DNA of 64,000 nt from Thermosipho melanesiensis BI429 (GTDB taxonomy: Bacteria; Thermotogota; Thermotogae; Thermotogales; Fervidobacteriaceae). The translations under genes were made by a program, and so were the position numbers. The notes beneath the pieces were generated by a model. It saw nothing but the letters and a program-made list of their open reading frames with translations, did no database searches and had not been told where the DNA came from. Of the stretch, positions 1 to 10,009 are shown piece by piece. The stretch is from positions 186,001 through 250,000 of the forward strand of contig NC_009616.1 of assembly GCF_000016905.1 (NCBI RefSeq), in the 5' to 3' direction. Position 1 is the stretch's first letter. Every line of letters begins with the position of its first letter.

Positions 1-498
<498 letters not shown>

Positions 499-508
499 TC
501 ACAATTAT

Positions 509-514
509 ATTATA
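509..514 (-). promoter_or_regulatory. Candidate -10 box for eno
   Basis: On the minus strand TATAAT lies 35 bases before the eno start and downstream of the terminator that ends the toga unit, so a separate eno promoter is expected here. No good -35 box is visible at the right distance, so support is limited to the -10 hexamer and the context. Confidence 0.35.
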
Positions 515-551
515 CCCCATAAATGTTTCATTTTTTATATCTTAATATTAC

Positions 552-581
552 AAAAAACCCCCGCAAAATGCGGGGGTTTTT
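552..581 (-). terminator. Intrinsic terminator after the toga porin gene
   Basis: A seven-pair GC stem (CCCCCGC / GCGGGGG) with a five-base loop is flanked by A-runs and T-runs. It lies 20 bases past the stop codon of the 600-1805 gene on the minus strand. The symmetric flanks mean it could also stop plus-strand transcripts. Confidence 0.88.
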
Positions 582-599
582 ATGGAAAACATACTAAAA

Positions 600-1805
600 T
601 TAGAAGCTTACACTCCAACTAAGTTTTGCATACCATTGTGCATCATCTTTGTTTATATCTGCTGCACCATCACCATCTTTATCGTAAAGTATACCGTAGA
701 ATGCACATAGTGTTGTATTATCATCAATTGCATAACTTGCTTTTGCATAGTAACCAAATTCATTACCATCCATTAAGTATTTAACTGCACCAGAGAGTGT
801 AAATGCATCGACTGGAGTTACGCTCAAATCTGCGTTAACAACTAAATCTGTTGCTGCAGCAACTATATCTCCCCAACTTACTTTTGCATTTGCACTTACC
901 ATGTCATTTGCAAATCCAAGGCTCAAGTTAACTGGTACTGTAAATTCTGTTGGACTGGAAAGATCTCCAATTTTGAATGTTGCATCTGCACCTAATGTCA
1001 CTGGTTCCATTTCATAACTTACTGCTGCTTTTACAGAAAGTGTTTTAGCTGATGAATCTCCTGCATATTCAAAGTTTTCAACATTTTCTTTCCATGCAAA
1101 TGTTTGTGTTAATGTTAAGATAGAAAATTCTGCAGAAAAACTTTCGGAAATACCATATGCTGTTGTATTTGCACCATCTACCATACCAAATACACCGTCA
1201 AGTGTCAAGCTACCAAATCCAAGATCTAATTCTGTGTTAGCATTTACACCGTATTCAAAAGTATTTGTTGTTGAAGCTGTATCTGCATCGTAGAATGCTG
1301 CAGAAAGGTTAACTCCTGCTACACTGTATGTAAGCCCAACAAAATCGTTAAACCATTTTTCACCTGCAAGAACACCAGTATTGTAATCTACTGTCCTCAA
1401 TATGTCTTGATATACTACTGTTAAACCGTCTACTGCTTTAAGCGTTACTGCAATATTTCCTTCTGCTGTCATTAATGGATTTTTGTCACGGTCTGTACCT
1501 ACAAAGTATTGGAATGCACTTGCACCATTTGCATATGTAAGACCAAAAATGCTATTTTCAAAGCTTATGCTGTAAAGTGTTAAACTTTTTCCAACAAGAT
1601 CAATGCCAAATGATACACCAAATTGTGTGTCAGAACTTGGTGACCATAAAACTTTTGGCTTAATCAACCCACCTGATACATCCAAACCTTTTTCGTCAAC
1701 GCCCAACGTAAAACTTGCCGTTCCTTTCCAAGATACTTCTGGTGTTACCGCAAAAACTGCTGATAAAATAAATAACGATACTAATAATACTACGAGTTTC
1801 TTCAT
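600..1805 (-). CDS. Outer-membrane beta-barrel (toga porin, OmpB-like)
   Basis: A 401-residue protein with a signal peptide (residues 1-19, ending SAVFA), followed by alternating polar/hydrophobic strands rich in Ala, Thr, Val, Asp and Tyr. It has no hydrophobic helix after the signal. It ends in WSVSF; a terminal aromatic is usual for barrels inserted by the BAM machinery. It lies 38 bases downstream of the SLH/coiled-coil anchor gene in one transcription unit. In Thermotogales the toga is built from an OmpA-alpha anchor and an OmpB-type barrel, and this pair fits. Pore activity is inferred from family and context. No residue-level function can be assigned. Confidence 0.75.
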   Translation of the reverse strand: MKKLVVLLVSLFILSAVFAVTPEVSWKGTASFTLGVDEKGLDVSGGLIKPKVLWSPSSDTQFGVSFGIDLVGKSLTLYSISFENSIFGLTYANGASAFQYFVGTDRDKNPLMTAEGNIAVTLKAVDGLTVVYQDILRTVDYNTGVLAGEKWFNDFVGLTYSVAGVNLSAAFYDADTASTTNTFEYGVNANTELDLGFGSLTLDGVFGMVDGANTTAYGISESFSAEFSILTLTQTFAWKENVENFEYAGDSSAKTLSVKAAVSYEMEPVTLGADATFKIGDLSSPTEFTVPVNLSLGFANDMVSANAKVSWGDIVAAATDLVVNADLSVTPVDAFTLSGAVKYLMDGNEFGYYAKASYAIDDNTTLCAFYGILYDKDGDGAADINKDDAQWYAKLSWSVSF

Positions 1806-1843
1806 ACGTATAAACCTCCCTTTTTTAATATATAGTTAAATAA

Positions 1844-2875
1844 TTATGGTTTAACAAATGCCGCATAAACACCTAAACCCACACCAACAATTCCCAAAAT
1901 TAAACCAACTATGGAAAGTGTATTTGCAGAATCTGCTTTCTTTGCAACCGCATCTAATTCATCTTTACCAGCTTTCGTTTCTAATGCTTTCTTATTTTCT
2001 TCAGTTGCTACTTTAACACCTTCGACATCTTTCTTAACACTTTCTACATCTTTCTTAACACCTTCAATTTGCTTTCTTAACGCATATTCTACTTCACCAA
2101 GTTTTGCTGCAAGACCATTTAGTGTATCTGTATTGAATTGTGCAAACTCCTTTATCTCCTCTACATCTTTTAATTTTCTATCAACAGATTGCATCTTTAC
2201 ATTAATATATTTTACCAATTTTTTGTCAACATTTTTAATACTCTCTGCATTTTGATAAACTAAATTTCTTAACATTGGAATTGCATTATTTACGTTTGTT
2301 TCTACATTCAACAATTTCCCTGCAAGTTCATTATATTTTTCATCTACATATTTTTTTGAATTTTCTTCTGAAACTGTTATCTTTTTGTACAAAAATTCAA
2401 TTTGTCCATTAATTGAATCTACTGAATCGTTAACCATTTTTTCTACATCATCTGCAGATACCTTTTTCGATAATGCTTCATAAATTCTAATAACATCCTT
2501 ATCAATAACATCTAACCTCTTTGATAATACTTCTACTTCTTCCTTTGTAACTGCATTTGCAAGTGCTTTCTTTAAACTTCCTGTAATTTCATACAATGCC
2601 GCAATATCGTTTTCATGAACATCAACTGTCACCATAACTTTTTGAATATCCTTTTCCAATAAATCCATTACCCTTGCCAAAAATACCGCAAGTTCATACC
2701 TTGTTACATTATTTACCCCCCTAAATGTTCCATCTGGATACCCTGTAACAATACCAGCCTTTTGAAGCATCATTACAGAATCATACGCCCAATGATTTTC
2801 AGGTACATCTTTTAGTCCAGCGAAAATAAATGCTGAGACTAATACTAAAGTGATAATAACTAACAATTTTTTCAT
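1844..2875 (-). CDS. Toga anchor: SLH domain, long coiled coil, C-terminal membrane tail (OmpA-alpha type)
   Basis: 343 residues. Signal peptide at 1-19; an SLH domain at about 20-80 (ENHWAYDSVMMLQKAGIVTG, then YPDGTF and the TRYELAVFLARV helix); a coiled coil from about 85 to 315; a C-terminal hydrophobic segment at about 318-340 ending FVKP. The domain order matches Thermotoga Omp-alpha, which spans the periplasm between cell wall and outer membrane. Residues near 270-290 contain KKDVE heptads encoded by near-identical DNA. A strong promoter lies directly upstream. Role as a structural spacer of the toga is family knowledge. Confidence 0.85.
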   Translation of the reverse strand: MKKLLVIITLVLVSAFIFAGLKDVPENHWAYDSVMMLQKAGIVTGYPDGTFRGVNNVTRYELAVFLARVMDLLEKDIQKVMVTVDVHENDIAALYEITGSLKKALANAVTKEEVEVLSKRLDVIDKDVIRIYEALSKKVSADDVEKMVNDSVDSINGQIEFLYKKITVSEENSKKYVDEKYNELAGKLLNVETNVNNAIPMLRNLVYQNAESIKNVDKKLVKYINVKMQSVDRKLKDVEEIKEFAQFNTDTLNGLAAKLGEVEYALRKQIEGVKKDVESVKKDVEGVKVATEENKKALETKAGKDELDAVAKKADSANTLSIVGLILGIVGVGLGVYAAFVKP

Positions 2876-2927
2876 GAAAATACCTCCCTTCCGAATTTGT
2901 GTTACATTTAAATTACCATACAGATTT

Positions 2928-2957
2928 ATTATAACATTTTTTGTTAAGATATTTCAA
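2928..2957 (-). promoter_or_regulatory. Promoter of the toga anchor/porin unit
   Basis: Minus strand: -35 TTGAAA (2952-2957), 18-base spacer, perfect -10 TATAAT (2928-2933). The start codon follows about 50 bases later behind GGGAGG. It is the best promoter-like sequence in the first 4 kb, as expected for an abundant envelope protein. Confidence 0.75.
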
Positions 2958-2975
2958 GTGTTTTTTTAATAAAAT

Positions 2976-4172
2976 TCAATTTTTTGCAATCAATTTATAG
3001 AACTTTCTCTTTCCAACCCTTAAAACATGCTCATTTTCGATTGTAACATCTTCTTTAAAACTTTCAACTTTTTTTCCATCAAACTTTACTCCGCCTTGGT
3101 TAACTACTCTTTTGGCTTCACTTCTACTTTGAGTTGCCTTCACTGCAACAAGCACATCTACAATATTGTATTTTCCATTTTCAAATTTTATTTCAGGCAT
3201 TTCATCTGGTAATTCTTTTTTTCTAAATACCTTAATAAAATTCTCTTCAGCTTCCTTTGCGGCATTCTCATTGTAAAAGAACTTAACAATTTCCCTTGCA
3301 AGCCTCATCTTGACATCTCTTGGATTTACCTTTGACTCCTTTATCAACTTTTCATATCGTACTATTTCTTCTTCAGGAATATCCGTAACCAACCTCATAT
3401 ACTTGACTATAAGCTCATCAGGAATTGACATTACCTTTCCATACATATCGTTTGGTTCATCTGTAAATGCAATATAGTTATCATAGCTCTTACTCATTTT
3501 TAGTTTCCCATCAGTACCTTCAATTATCGGCATTGTCATTACAATTTGAGGTTTTAATCCGTACTCTTCCTGTACCTTTCTCCCAACTAACAAATTAAAC
3601 AATTGATCTGTTCCACCTAATTCCACATCTGCCTTTATTGCCACTGAATCATATGCTTGAGCAAGAGGGTATAAAAATTCAGCTATACTTATAGGTTGAC
3701 CTTCTGATAACCTTTTAGAAAAATCATCTCTTTCAAGCATTCTAGCAACTGTGTATTTACCAGCAAGTCTCACTACATCCGCAAATTTCATTTTACCAAG
3801 CCATTCATTGTTAAATCTAACTTCCGTCTTACTCTCATCTAATATTTTAAAAGCTTGTTTTGCATAAGTTTCGGCATTTTTTCTAACTTCTTTCTCAGAT
3901 AGCATAGGCCTTGTAATATTCCTACCTGTAGGATCCCCAATCATACCAGTAAAATCTCCAATTATAAGAATAACATGATGGCCTAAATCCTGAAACTCTT
4001 TCAATTTTTTCAAAACCACAGCATGCCCTAAATGGAGATCCGGTCTTGAGGGATCTACACCAAGTTTTATTCTAAGAGGTCTATTTTCTTTTAAACGTTC
4101 TAATAATTCTTCTTCAGATATAAAATCAACTACATTCCTTTTCAAAATCTCAAGCTGATTGGAAGGTTCCAA
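2976..4172 (-). CDS. tyrS: Tyrosyl-tRNA synthetase
   Basis: Charges tRNA-Tyr with tyrosine. 398 residues, class I synthetase. The HIGH signature is HLGH at 47-50 and the KMSKS loop is KMSKS at 225-229. The C-terminus (about 335-398) is an S4 RNA-binding domain with the typical [13 protein letters not shown] run. The HLGH form and the compact C-terminal S4 domain suggest the TyrZ-like subgroup, an inference from motif appearance. The start is TTG behind AGGGGGGAT. It follows secG by 11 bases and shares its promoter. Confidence 0.96.
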   Translation of the reverse strand: MEPSNQLEILKRNVVDFISEEELLERLKENRPLRIKLGVDPSRPDLHLGHAVVLKKLKEFQDLGHHVILIIGDFTGMIGDPTGRNITRPMLSEKEVRKNAETYAKQAFKILDESKTEVRFNNEWLGKMKFADVVRLAGKYTVARMLERDDFSKRLSEGQPISIAEFLYPLAQAYDSVAIKADVELGGTDQLFNLLVGRKVQEEYGLKPQIVMTMPIIEGTDGKLKMSKSYDNYIAFTDEPNDMYGKVMSIPDELIVKYMRLVTDIPEEEIVRYEKLIKESKVNPRDVKMRLAREIVKFFYNENAAKEAEENFIKVFRKKELPDEMPEIKFENGKYNIVDVLVAVKATQSRSEAKRVVNQGGVKFDGKKVESFKEDVTIENEHVLRVGKRKFYKLIAKN

Positions 4173-4183
4173 AAAAATCCCCC

Positions 4184-4414
4184 CTATCTGGATATAAAGA
4201 AAGCGGTTAAAATGCTAGATACAAAAAATAACACACCAACAATCACAGTGATTTTTCCTTCAGTATCAAGACCTTTTTCTCTGCCAAAAACTGTATTCAT
4301 GGCACCTGAACCAAAAGCTCCACCAAGTTCCGCAAATTTCCCCATTTGCTTTAAAGAAAGATATATAAGCAAAGCGCTTATTAATCCATGAATAACCAAC
4401 ATTACTTTGGACAC
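4184..4414 (-). CDS. secG: Protein-export membrane protein SecG
   Basis: A 76-residue SecYEG accessory subunit in the inner membrane. Two hydrophobic helices flank the glycine-rich loop [13 protein letters not shown], which is the SecG hallmark. A longer reading from ATG at 4435 is open, but the GGAGGTG ribosome site lies inside it, so the GTG at 4412-4414 (five bases after the site) is the likely start. An extended -10 promoter overlaps the end of the upstream radical SAM gene, so secG-tyrS can be expressed alone. Confidence 0.9.
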   Translation of the reverse strand: MSKVMLVIHGLISALLIYLSLKQMGKFAELGGAFGSGAMNTVFGREKGLDTEGKITVIVGVLFFVSSILTAFFISR

Positions 4415-4447
4415 AACTACACCTCCATTCTTCATTTTCTAAGCTTT

Positions 4448-4476
4448 ATTATATCACATCAAAAATATCAAATCAA
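4448..4476 (-). promoter_or_regulatory. Promoter of secG-tyrS
   Basis: Minus strand: -35 TTGATT (4471-4476), exactly 17 bases, then -10 TATAAT (4448-4453) preceded by TGA, an extended -10 element. The -35 overlaps the stop codon of the 4473-6248 gene. Confidence 0.75.
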
Positions 4477-6248
4477 ATTTTCAGCTTATTTTCCACCTTC
4501 AAAATCTGACATACTCCACAATAGCTACAAATATTCCTACAATCATCCGTTTTTTCGCCTGATAAAAACTTTTCATACTCTTTCCAAAGAAAATATTTCG
4601 TCACACCTGATTCAATATGGTCCCATGGAAAATTATCCTTAACAGTATACGGTCCTTTATAATCGCCCAGATTCACATTCTCTTCATTAAATGATATAAT
4701 CCAATCTTCAAAATTGAAATGCTCACTCCATTCATCATAATACGACTTTACATATTTTTTCTTAACAACATCATACAACCTTCTATCTCCCCTCGACAAA
4801 ATCGCTTCAATAAAACTTTGTTTTCCATCGTTTACATCTATTTTGGCATACTTTCTGTATGGTTTTAAAACATTATATACATATTCCATATATTCTGGTT
4901 CTCTAACTTCTGCAAATTGAAAAGCAGTATGTGGTTTTGGAACTAGTAAATTTATCGAAGCAGTAACAAGTTTAAACTTAAAACTCTTTATTTCTTTTAA
5001 CAACTCACCGATTTCTCGAACATCTTCTTCTGTCTCACCAGGGAATCCTACCATAAAATAGAGTTTTATTTTATTCCAACCAGCTTTTTTTGCCTCCAAA
5101 GCACTCCTTAAAATCTCATCAAGTGCTATATTCTTATTAATCTTATCCCTCATTTTCTGAGAACCTGCTTCTGGGGCAAGAGTTATCCCTCTTTTCCGCA
5201 CTGACGCTATCTTAGTAAGAAGTTCAACGTTAAAGGCATCTACACGTGTAGATGGAATTGACAATGAAATCTTTTTCTCATTTACATAAGGTAAAAGCAT
5301 ATCAACAATTTTGTTTAATGTTGAATGATCCATAGCAGAGAGAGATAAAAGTGATATTTCTTCATATCCTGTCTTATTCAATATTTTTTTTGCATTTTCA
5401 ACCACTTTTCTTGCAGTTCTTTCTCTAACAGGTCTATAAATATACCCTGCATGGCAAAACCTACATCCTCTTGTACAACCCCTACTTATTTCTAACACTG
5501 CTCTATCATGAATACTTTGAACATTTGGAATAATTTGATTTACCGGAACAAAACTATCATCAAGATCTTCTAATACATTTTTTTTTATTCTTTTTGGAAC
5601 GTTCTTTACTGGTACAACTTTTCTTCCACTTTGTTTGTAAAACAAAGGAATATAAATTCCTCCTACTTTAGAAAGTTCTTCCAACCTCTTAATTCTTTTT
5701 TCTCCTTTAGTAAAATTCAAAATTTCAAGTATCTTTTTTAAATTTTCCTCCCCATCACCCAAATATACTACATCAAAAGCACGATATAAAGGCTCTATAT
5801 TAAAAACAACAGGTCCACCCGCTATAACAATAGGCTCATTATCCTTTCTTTTATCTACATCAATATTAATTTTGGAAAGTTCCAATAGTTTTAAAATATT
5901 TGTAAAAGATAACTCATAACTTATTGAAATCCCTAACACATCCATCTCAAAAATGGGAGTTTTTGTTTCTAAAGTAAACAAGGGTATACCTTTCTTTTCC
6001 ATAAGTTCTATCATATCAACCCAAGGCAAAAATACACGTTCTGCATAATAATCATCAAATGAATTTATATAATGATAAAGTAGCTCAAGTCCATAATGAG
6101 ACATTCCTACCTCATAAACATCGGGAAATGCCAATGCAATTCTTAATTTTCCATCTCTCTCTTTCAAAATACTGTTAAATTCATACCCAATATACCTTGC
6201 AGGTTTCTGAACTTTTAAAAGCTCTTTATTTAGAAACTCTAAAATCAC
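4473..6248 (-). CDS. B12-binding-type radical SAM protein of unknown substrate
   Basis: 591 residues. The first ~190 resemble the cobalamin-binding-type N-domain of this radical SAM group (VGMSHYGLELLYHY; an AGGP turn; LGDGEENL). The SAM-cluster motif is C258-x3-C262-x2-C265 in SRGCTRGCRFC, followed by APEAGSQ and a VGFPGETEED segment. The tail has four clustered cysteines (DDCRNICSYCGVC), possibly a second metal site. It looks like the uncharacterised family that elsewhere is fused to a DUF2344-type domain; no such domain is present here. GTG start behind GAGGAGG. A shorter paralogue lies at 25151-26509. The reaction is unknown. Confidence 0.8.
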   Translation of the reverse strand: MILEFLNKELLKVQKPARYIGYEFNSILKERDGKLRIALAFPDVYEVGMSHYGLELLYHYINSFDDYYAERVFLPWVDMIELMEKKGIPLFTLETKTPIFEMDVLGISISYELSFTNILKLLELSKINIDVDKRKDNEPIVIAGGPVVFNIEPLYRAFDVVYLGDGEENLKKILEILNFTKGEKRIKRLEELSKVGGIYIPLFYKQSGRKVVPVKNVPKRIKKNVLEDLDDSFVPVNQIIPNVQSIHDRAVLEISRGCTRGCRFCHAGYIYRPVRERTARKVVENAKKILNKTGYEEISLLSLSAMDHSTLNKIVDMLLPYVNEKKISLSIPSTRVDAFNVELLTKIASVRKRGITLAPEAGSQKMRDKINKNIALDEILRSALEAKKAGWNKIKLYFMVGFPGETEEDVREIGELLKEIKSFKFKLVTASINLLVPKPHTAFQFAEVREPEYMEYVYNVLKPYRKYAKIDVNDGKQSFIEAILSRGDRRLYDVVKKKYVKSYYDEWSEHFNFEDWIISFNEENVNLGDYKGPYTVKDNFPWDHIESGVTKYFLWKEYEKFLSGEKTDDCRNICSYCGVCQILKVENKLKI

Positions 6249-6260
6249 TGTAAACCTCCT

Positions 6261-7283
6261 CTAATAATACATATAAAACCAAACCCAAATCCCACTATTT
6301 TGAAATCTTATCTTTTTGGTAGCCTTTTTTCCAAACATTTTTTCAAAATTTCTATTAGGAAAAAGAATATAAAACTTTGAATCCTCAAAATTCTTCAAAA
6401 ATTTTGAAAAATCTATATTATAACTTAATCTCTCACCATATGGAGGATTTGTCACAATCCACACATTATTCATATTATACGTCCCAAATAACCTTTTTTC
6501 AAAAATCAAACCCTTTATACCTATACGTTTTGCATTTTCCTTTGCAATCTTAATAATTTCTTCATCTAAGTCAAACCCATAAATTTCATCAACATTTATA
6601 AGCCTTTTTCCTCTATCAGGCCAATTTAAAAAATTCCAATTTTCAGACACGAAACTTCTAAAAATTCCAGGTGGTGTATTTGATTTTATCAAAGCCGCCT
6701 CAATTGGAATGGTTCCACTCCCACAAAACGGATCTATAAACGTTGCATTTTTCCACCTTGAAAGTAATATTAAAGAAGCCGCAATTGTTTCTCGGAGTGG
6801 AGCTTTTGAGGTTTTCAACCTATATCCCCTTTTGCTTAAAGCTTTTTCTCCGGTTGTATCCAGCAGTACATAAAGCACATCATTTTTTAAAATTATTCTC
6901 ACGGGAAATTTCACATTTGATTCACTTTTTACCTTTTTCCTAATAGCTGCATACGCTACAGAAATAATGGCTCCTTTTGCCGAAAGCTTGGAATTTCTCA
7001 CGGAAACATCGGATATATACACTTTTCCGTGAACAAAATCTTCCCAATCAATTTCATAAATAGCCTTGTAAAATTCATCAAATGTTTTTACAACAGTCTT
7101 TTTTAATAATATAAATACTCTTTCTGCACTTCTTAGATGTATATTAAGAAGGGGGATATCTTTTAAATCCCCCTTTATATATATCTTCCCAGATACAGAT
7201 TCTAATACTTTATACCCCATATTCTTTACTTCAAGAGCTGTTGCCGCTTCTAAACCAGAAGTACACGTTAACACTATAGTCAT
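6261..7283 (-). CDS. THUMP-domain N2-guanine/adenine RNA methyltransferase (RlmL/Trm14-like)
   Basis: 340 residues. The N-terminal ~150 residues form a ferredoxin-like/THUMP RNA-binding module. The Rossmann methyltransferase follows, with the SAM motif [18 protein letters not shown] near 180 and the catalytic TNPPYGERL near 277-285. The NPPY type acts on exocyclic or ring amino groups of G or A, and in this architecture usually modifies 23S rRNA or tRNA guanine. The target base cannot be told from sequence. Its start overlaps the DUF190 stop by 4 bases. Confidence 0.85.
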   Translation of the reverse strand: MTIVLTCTSGLEAATALEVKNMGYKVLESVSGKIYIKGDLKDIPLLNIHLRSAERVFILLKKTVVKTFDEFYKAIYEIDWEDFVHGKVYISDVSVRNSKLSAKGAIISVAYAAIRKKVKSESNVKFPVRIILKNDVLYVLLDTTGEKALSKRGYRLKTSKAPLRETIAASLILLSRWKNATFIDPFCGSGTIPIEAALIKSNTPPGIFRSFVSENWNFLNWPDRGKRLINVDEIYGFDLDEEIIKIAKENAKRIGIKGLIFEKRLFGTYNMNNVWIVTNPPYGERLSYNIDFSKFLKNFEDSKFYILFPNRNFEKMFGKKATKKIRFQNSGIWVWFYMYY

Positions 7284-7597
7284 TTTTCTTTCACCACATA
7301 ATGAGCATTTACCAAAAATTCAACAACAAGACCATCAAAAGGCAATTCTTTTACTTTCTCTAAAAAAGAATCTATTCTCTCTTTTTCATCAACTATATCA
7401 ATCACAATCGGCAAATCTTCGGACAAAGCAAAAAAATCACTTCTATGTATATGTCTTTTATGGCCAAAACCCATTATTCCCTTTAAAACAGTTATACCCT
7501 TTAACCCTTCCTCATATGCTAGCTTTAATATATGTTCAAATACAGGTTTCCCCTTAAACGTATCTTTCTCACCCAGATATATTCTAAGTAATTTCAA
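7280..7597 (-). CDS. DUF190 family protein (PII-like fold, CrcB partner)
   Basis: 105 residues. It has the DUF190 features GEKD at the start, [23 protein letters not shown] and the late VEFLV strand. The family has a PII/GlnB-like ferredoxin fold and is very often encoded next to the CrcB fluoride channel, as here (4-base overlap). A regulatory role towards the channel is plausible but unproven. The start is TTG behind GGGGGAAA. Confidence 0.85.
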   Translation of the reverse strand: MKLLRIYLGEKDTFKGKPVFEHILKLAYEEGLKGITVLKGIMGFGHKRHIHRSDFFALSEDLPIVIDIVDEKERIDSFLEKVKELPFDGLVVEFLVNAHYVVKEK

Positions 7598-7971
7598 AGA
7601 AATTTCCCCCTTCCAAGTACCATTCCAAAAAAAGCAGCAAAAAAACCAAAGAATAAATTTGCAAAAAAATATACCAAAGCTCTAAAAGGACTTGTTAAAA
7701 ATAATGACAATGTTTCATAAGCAAATGTTGAAAACGTGGTAAATGCTCCAAGAAAACCCGTTCCAAAAAAGAGCACAAAATTTGGGTTGACCTCAAATCT
7801 TTCTATACTGGAAAATAACACAAATGAAAGTAAAAATGCTCCCAAAACATTCACTATTACCGTTCCCAAAGGAATATAATTAAAAGGAAAATGTGTATTA
7901 AAAACTTTAGAAACAAAATACCTAAACAGTGCTCCAAAAGCGCCTCCAATAGCTATCAAGATAAATTTCAT
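7594..7971 (-). CDS. crcB: Fluoride ion channel CrcB/Fluc
   Basis: Exports fluoride through dual-topology dimers. 125 residues with four hydrophobic helices; the [11 protein letters not shown] start and the [15 protein letters not shown] helix-break motif are diagnostic. The Phe/Thr/Ser residues in FTTFSTF line the ion path in known Fluc channels. It overlaps DUF190 downstream and an unknown gene upstream by 4 bases each, so it is expressed as part of the operon and has no riboswitch leader of its own. Confidence 0.94.
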   Translation of the reverse strand: MKFILIAIGGAFGALFRYFVSKVFNTHFPFNYIPLGTVIVNVLGAFLLSFVLFSSIERFEVNPNFVLFFGTGFLGAFTTFSTFAYETLSLFLTSPFRALVYFFANLFFGFFAAFFGMVLGRGKFL

Positions 7972-8444
7972 GATATTTCACTTCTTTCAAACTCTTCAAA
8001 AAGTATATATGACATACTATCGTCAACTATTCCCTTTTCAGGTATTGCCCTCAAATAATTAGGATTATCTTTGAACAACAGTACAGAAAAGACCATAGTT
8101 TTCGATATATCACTCGCAACCATTGATTGTGCTTTTCTTAAAAGGTATTTTGAGGTAAATGTAGTTTTATCAAACAAAACGAAAAAATCAACTTCATCAA
8201 GATAATTTTCAGGGATACTTATTTGATTTCCCGTAATAACCGAAACAAGATAATTGTCAAGCTTTATAATTTTTTTACTATTTCTCAAAACCACATCCAA
8301 TAATTTATATCTCCCGTGAACAAACACGATATCTCCGTTAAAAAATATAGTATAGGGGACGTTAAAACTTTCAAAATCCGTTGTTACCCAAATATCAGGT
8401 TCAAATTCATCAACTAAAAAACTTTTGGATAAAAGAATCCTCAA
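7968..8444 (-). CDS. Uncharacterised 158-residue protein
   Basis: Not recognised. It is soluble by appearance, with no signal peptide or membrane helix, and short beta strands in the first half ([24 protein letters not shown]) and a helical middle ([15 protein letters not shown]). TTG start behind AGAGGTGA. It is locked between rdgB and crcB by 4-base overlaps, so it is a real translated gene. Context (nucleotide pool cleaning, fluoride export) gives no firm clue. Confidence 0.7.
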   Translation of the reverse strand: MRILLSKSFLVDEFEPDIWVTTDFESFNVPYTIFFNGDIVFVHGRYKLLDVVLRNSKKIIKLDNYLVSVITGNQISIPENYLDEVDFFVLFDKTTFTSKYLLRKAQSMVASDISKTMVFSVLLFKDNPNYLRAIPEKGIVDDSMSYILFEEFERSEIS

Positions 8445-9016
8445 ATTTCTTTCACCTCTTTTAATATTTCAAACAATTTTCTAAATGCCTTTGCCCTGTG
8501 ACTTATCTTTTTTTTTATACTATCACCAAGTTCACCAAACGTTTTTTCATATCCATCAGGAATAAAAAATGGATCATATCCAAAACCAAAAGTTCCTCTA
8601 ACTTCCGTTGAAATAATCCCAAATACTTTCCCCTCGACAGAAATTAAAAGTCCATTCTTTGGGTTAAAATAAGTTGCAACACAAACAAATTGTGCACTTC
8701 TATCTTCCTTGTCTTTCAACATATCTAGAATTTTAGACATTTTTTCGACATAAGGTCTTCCTTCCATAAATCTTGCACTTTCAACACCAGGAAAACCATC
8801 TAGTGCATTTATTTCAAGTCCAGAATCATCGGAAATAACTGGACTTTCTAACTTTTTTCCATAATAATATGCTTTTTTAACAGAATTTTCATAAAATGAT
8901 TTACCATCTTCTATTACATCTACCTTTTCAGGAGATCTTTGTAAATTAACATTTTCTCCAACAATCTTCTTTATCTCTTCTACCTTATGCATATTTGACG
9001 TAGCAACATATATCAT
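8441..9016 (-). CDS. rdgB: dITP/XTP pyrophosphatase (HAM1/RdgB)
   Basis: Removes non-canonical purine triphosphates (ITP, XTP) from the nucleotide pool. 191 residues. [11 protein letters not shown] binds the triphosphate, and [22 protein letters not shown] contains the metal-binding aspartates. The FGFGYDPFF and [10 protein letters not shown] motifs complete the family set. GTG at 9022 is possible, but ATG at 9016 has the better spacing from AGGGG. It overlaps the next gene by 4 bases. Confidence 0.95.
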   Translation of the reverse strand: MIYVATSNMHKVEEIKKIVGENVNLQRSPEKVDVIEDGKSFYENSVKKAYYYGKKLESPVISDDSGLEINALDGFPGVESARFMEGRPYVEKMSKILDMLKDKEDRSAQFVCVATYFNPKNGLLISVEGKVFGIISTEVRGTFGFGYDPFFIPDGYEKTFGELGDSIKKKISHRAKAFRKLFEILKEVKEI

Positions 9017-9026
9017 ATACACACCC

Positions 9027-9485
9027 CTAATAATGATATTTTTCGTTATTAATTATCTTAAACCCACGAAATAACTGTTCAAGCAACAATATTAAAGCCA
9101 TTTCATGAGTAAAAGTCAATTTGGAAAGCGAAATTCTCTTCTCAGACATACGTCTCAAATTTTCACTAATTCCTAGCGGGCCACCAATTACAAAACACAA
9201 ATTACCTTCCAATAATTTATTTTTCAACAAACTTGAAAATTCCAAACTATCAATCTGTTTTCCATAAAGATCAAGTAAAACAAAACTTCTTCCTTTAAGC
9301 TTATTCAAAATTTCCTTTTCCTCATTATTTAGTATAACACTCTTTGAGGTTTTGTTAATATCCCCACCTAATCTTACAAAACTTATTTTCAAATCACAAA
9401 ATCTTTTTAACTTATCTAAATAAAAATCAAAAGCACTTTTTAAGTGCTTTGAAATCTTTCCAGGAACTATTACTTCAATCTTCAC
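9027..9485 (-). CDS. rlmH: 23S rRNA pseudouridine-1915 N3-methyltransferase RlmH
   Basis: SPOUT-class methyltransferase acting on assembled ribosomes at helix 69. 152 residues, the usual size. The SAM-binding trefoil knot is seen as [10 protein letters not shown] and the following [20 protein letters not shown]; the C-terminal HY pair is the conserved end of the family. A perfect hairpin followed by a T-rich run occurs inside its first 20 codons (9430-9450). It overlaps the DUF501 gene stop by 4 bases. Confidence 0.95.
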   Translation of the reverse strand: MKIEVIVPGKISKHLKSAFDFYLDKLKRFCDLKISFVRLGGDINKTSKSVILNNEEKEILNKLKGRSFVLLDLYGKQIDSLEFSSLLKNKLLEGNLCFVIGGPLGISENLRRMSEKRISLSKLTFTHEMALILLLEQLFRGFKIINNEKYHY

Positions 9486-10009
9486 TTTAATCCCTCACAA
9501 TATTTATCTTTACACTCTATCTCTCCTAACCTTTCATAAACCAACTTTCCCACTGGATTTTTAATTCCCACTAAAAAATCAGCTAAGTGAAGATGTAAAC
9601 ACTTTACCTTTGAAAAGTTTGAAATACCACCTGTCCCCACATTTTTTAATTTTTCTCTCCATTGCTTAAATTCAGAAATCTCATCTAATTCAAAATAACT
9701 ATCTCTTTCTTCTATAACTTTCCTATGTGCCTGAAAAAGTTTCTCTTTAAACTCTTCATCTTCTTCTATTATCTTCTCTACTTCTTTTATCATTCCTTTT
9801 TCTTCTAATCTGGACACCTCTTTAACTAAATAAGGACATGTAAGATAATTTAAAGTCGGAAATGGCTTTCCATCCCTAACTGGAAGACTCTTTATCACTT
9901 GTGGAAAACCATGAGAACAAAATACGGCAACTTTACAAAAGTTTTTTGCATCCCGACCAATTTGTTTTGAAACTATTTCTCTTAAAACTTTATCACCAGT
10001 GCATTCCAT
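9482..10009 (-). CDS. DUF501 protein
   Basis: 175 residues matching the DUF501 family pattern: [21 protein letters not shown], then [21 protein letters not shown], a charged helical middle, and [19 protein letters not shown] near the end. The conserved Cys and His residues in these blocks could bind a metal or form an active site, but no function is established. ATG behind GGAGG; overlaps prmA by 28 bases. Confidence 0.8.
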   Translation of the reverse strand: MECTGDKVLREIVSKQIGRDAKNFCKVAVFCSHGFPQVIKSLPVRDGKPFPTLNYLTCPYLVKEVSRLEEKGMIKEVEKIIEEDEEFKEKLFQAHRKVIEERDSYFELDEISEFKQWREKLKNVGTGGISNFSKVKCLHLHLADFLVGIKNPVGKLVYERLGEIECKDKYCEGLK

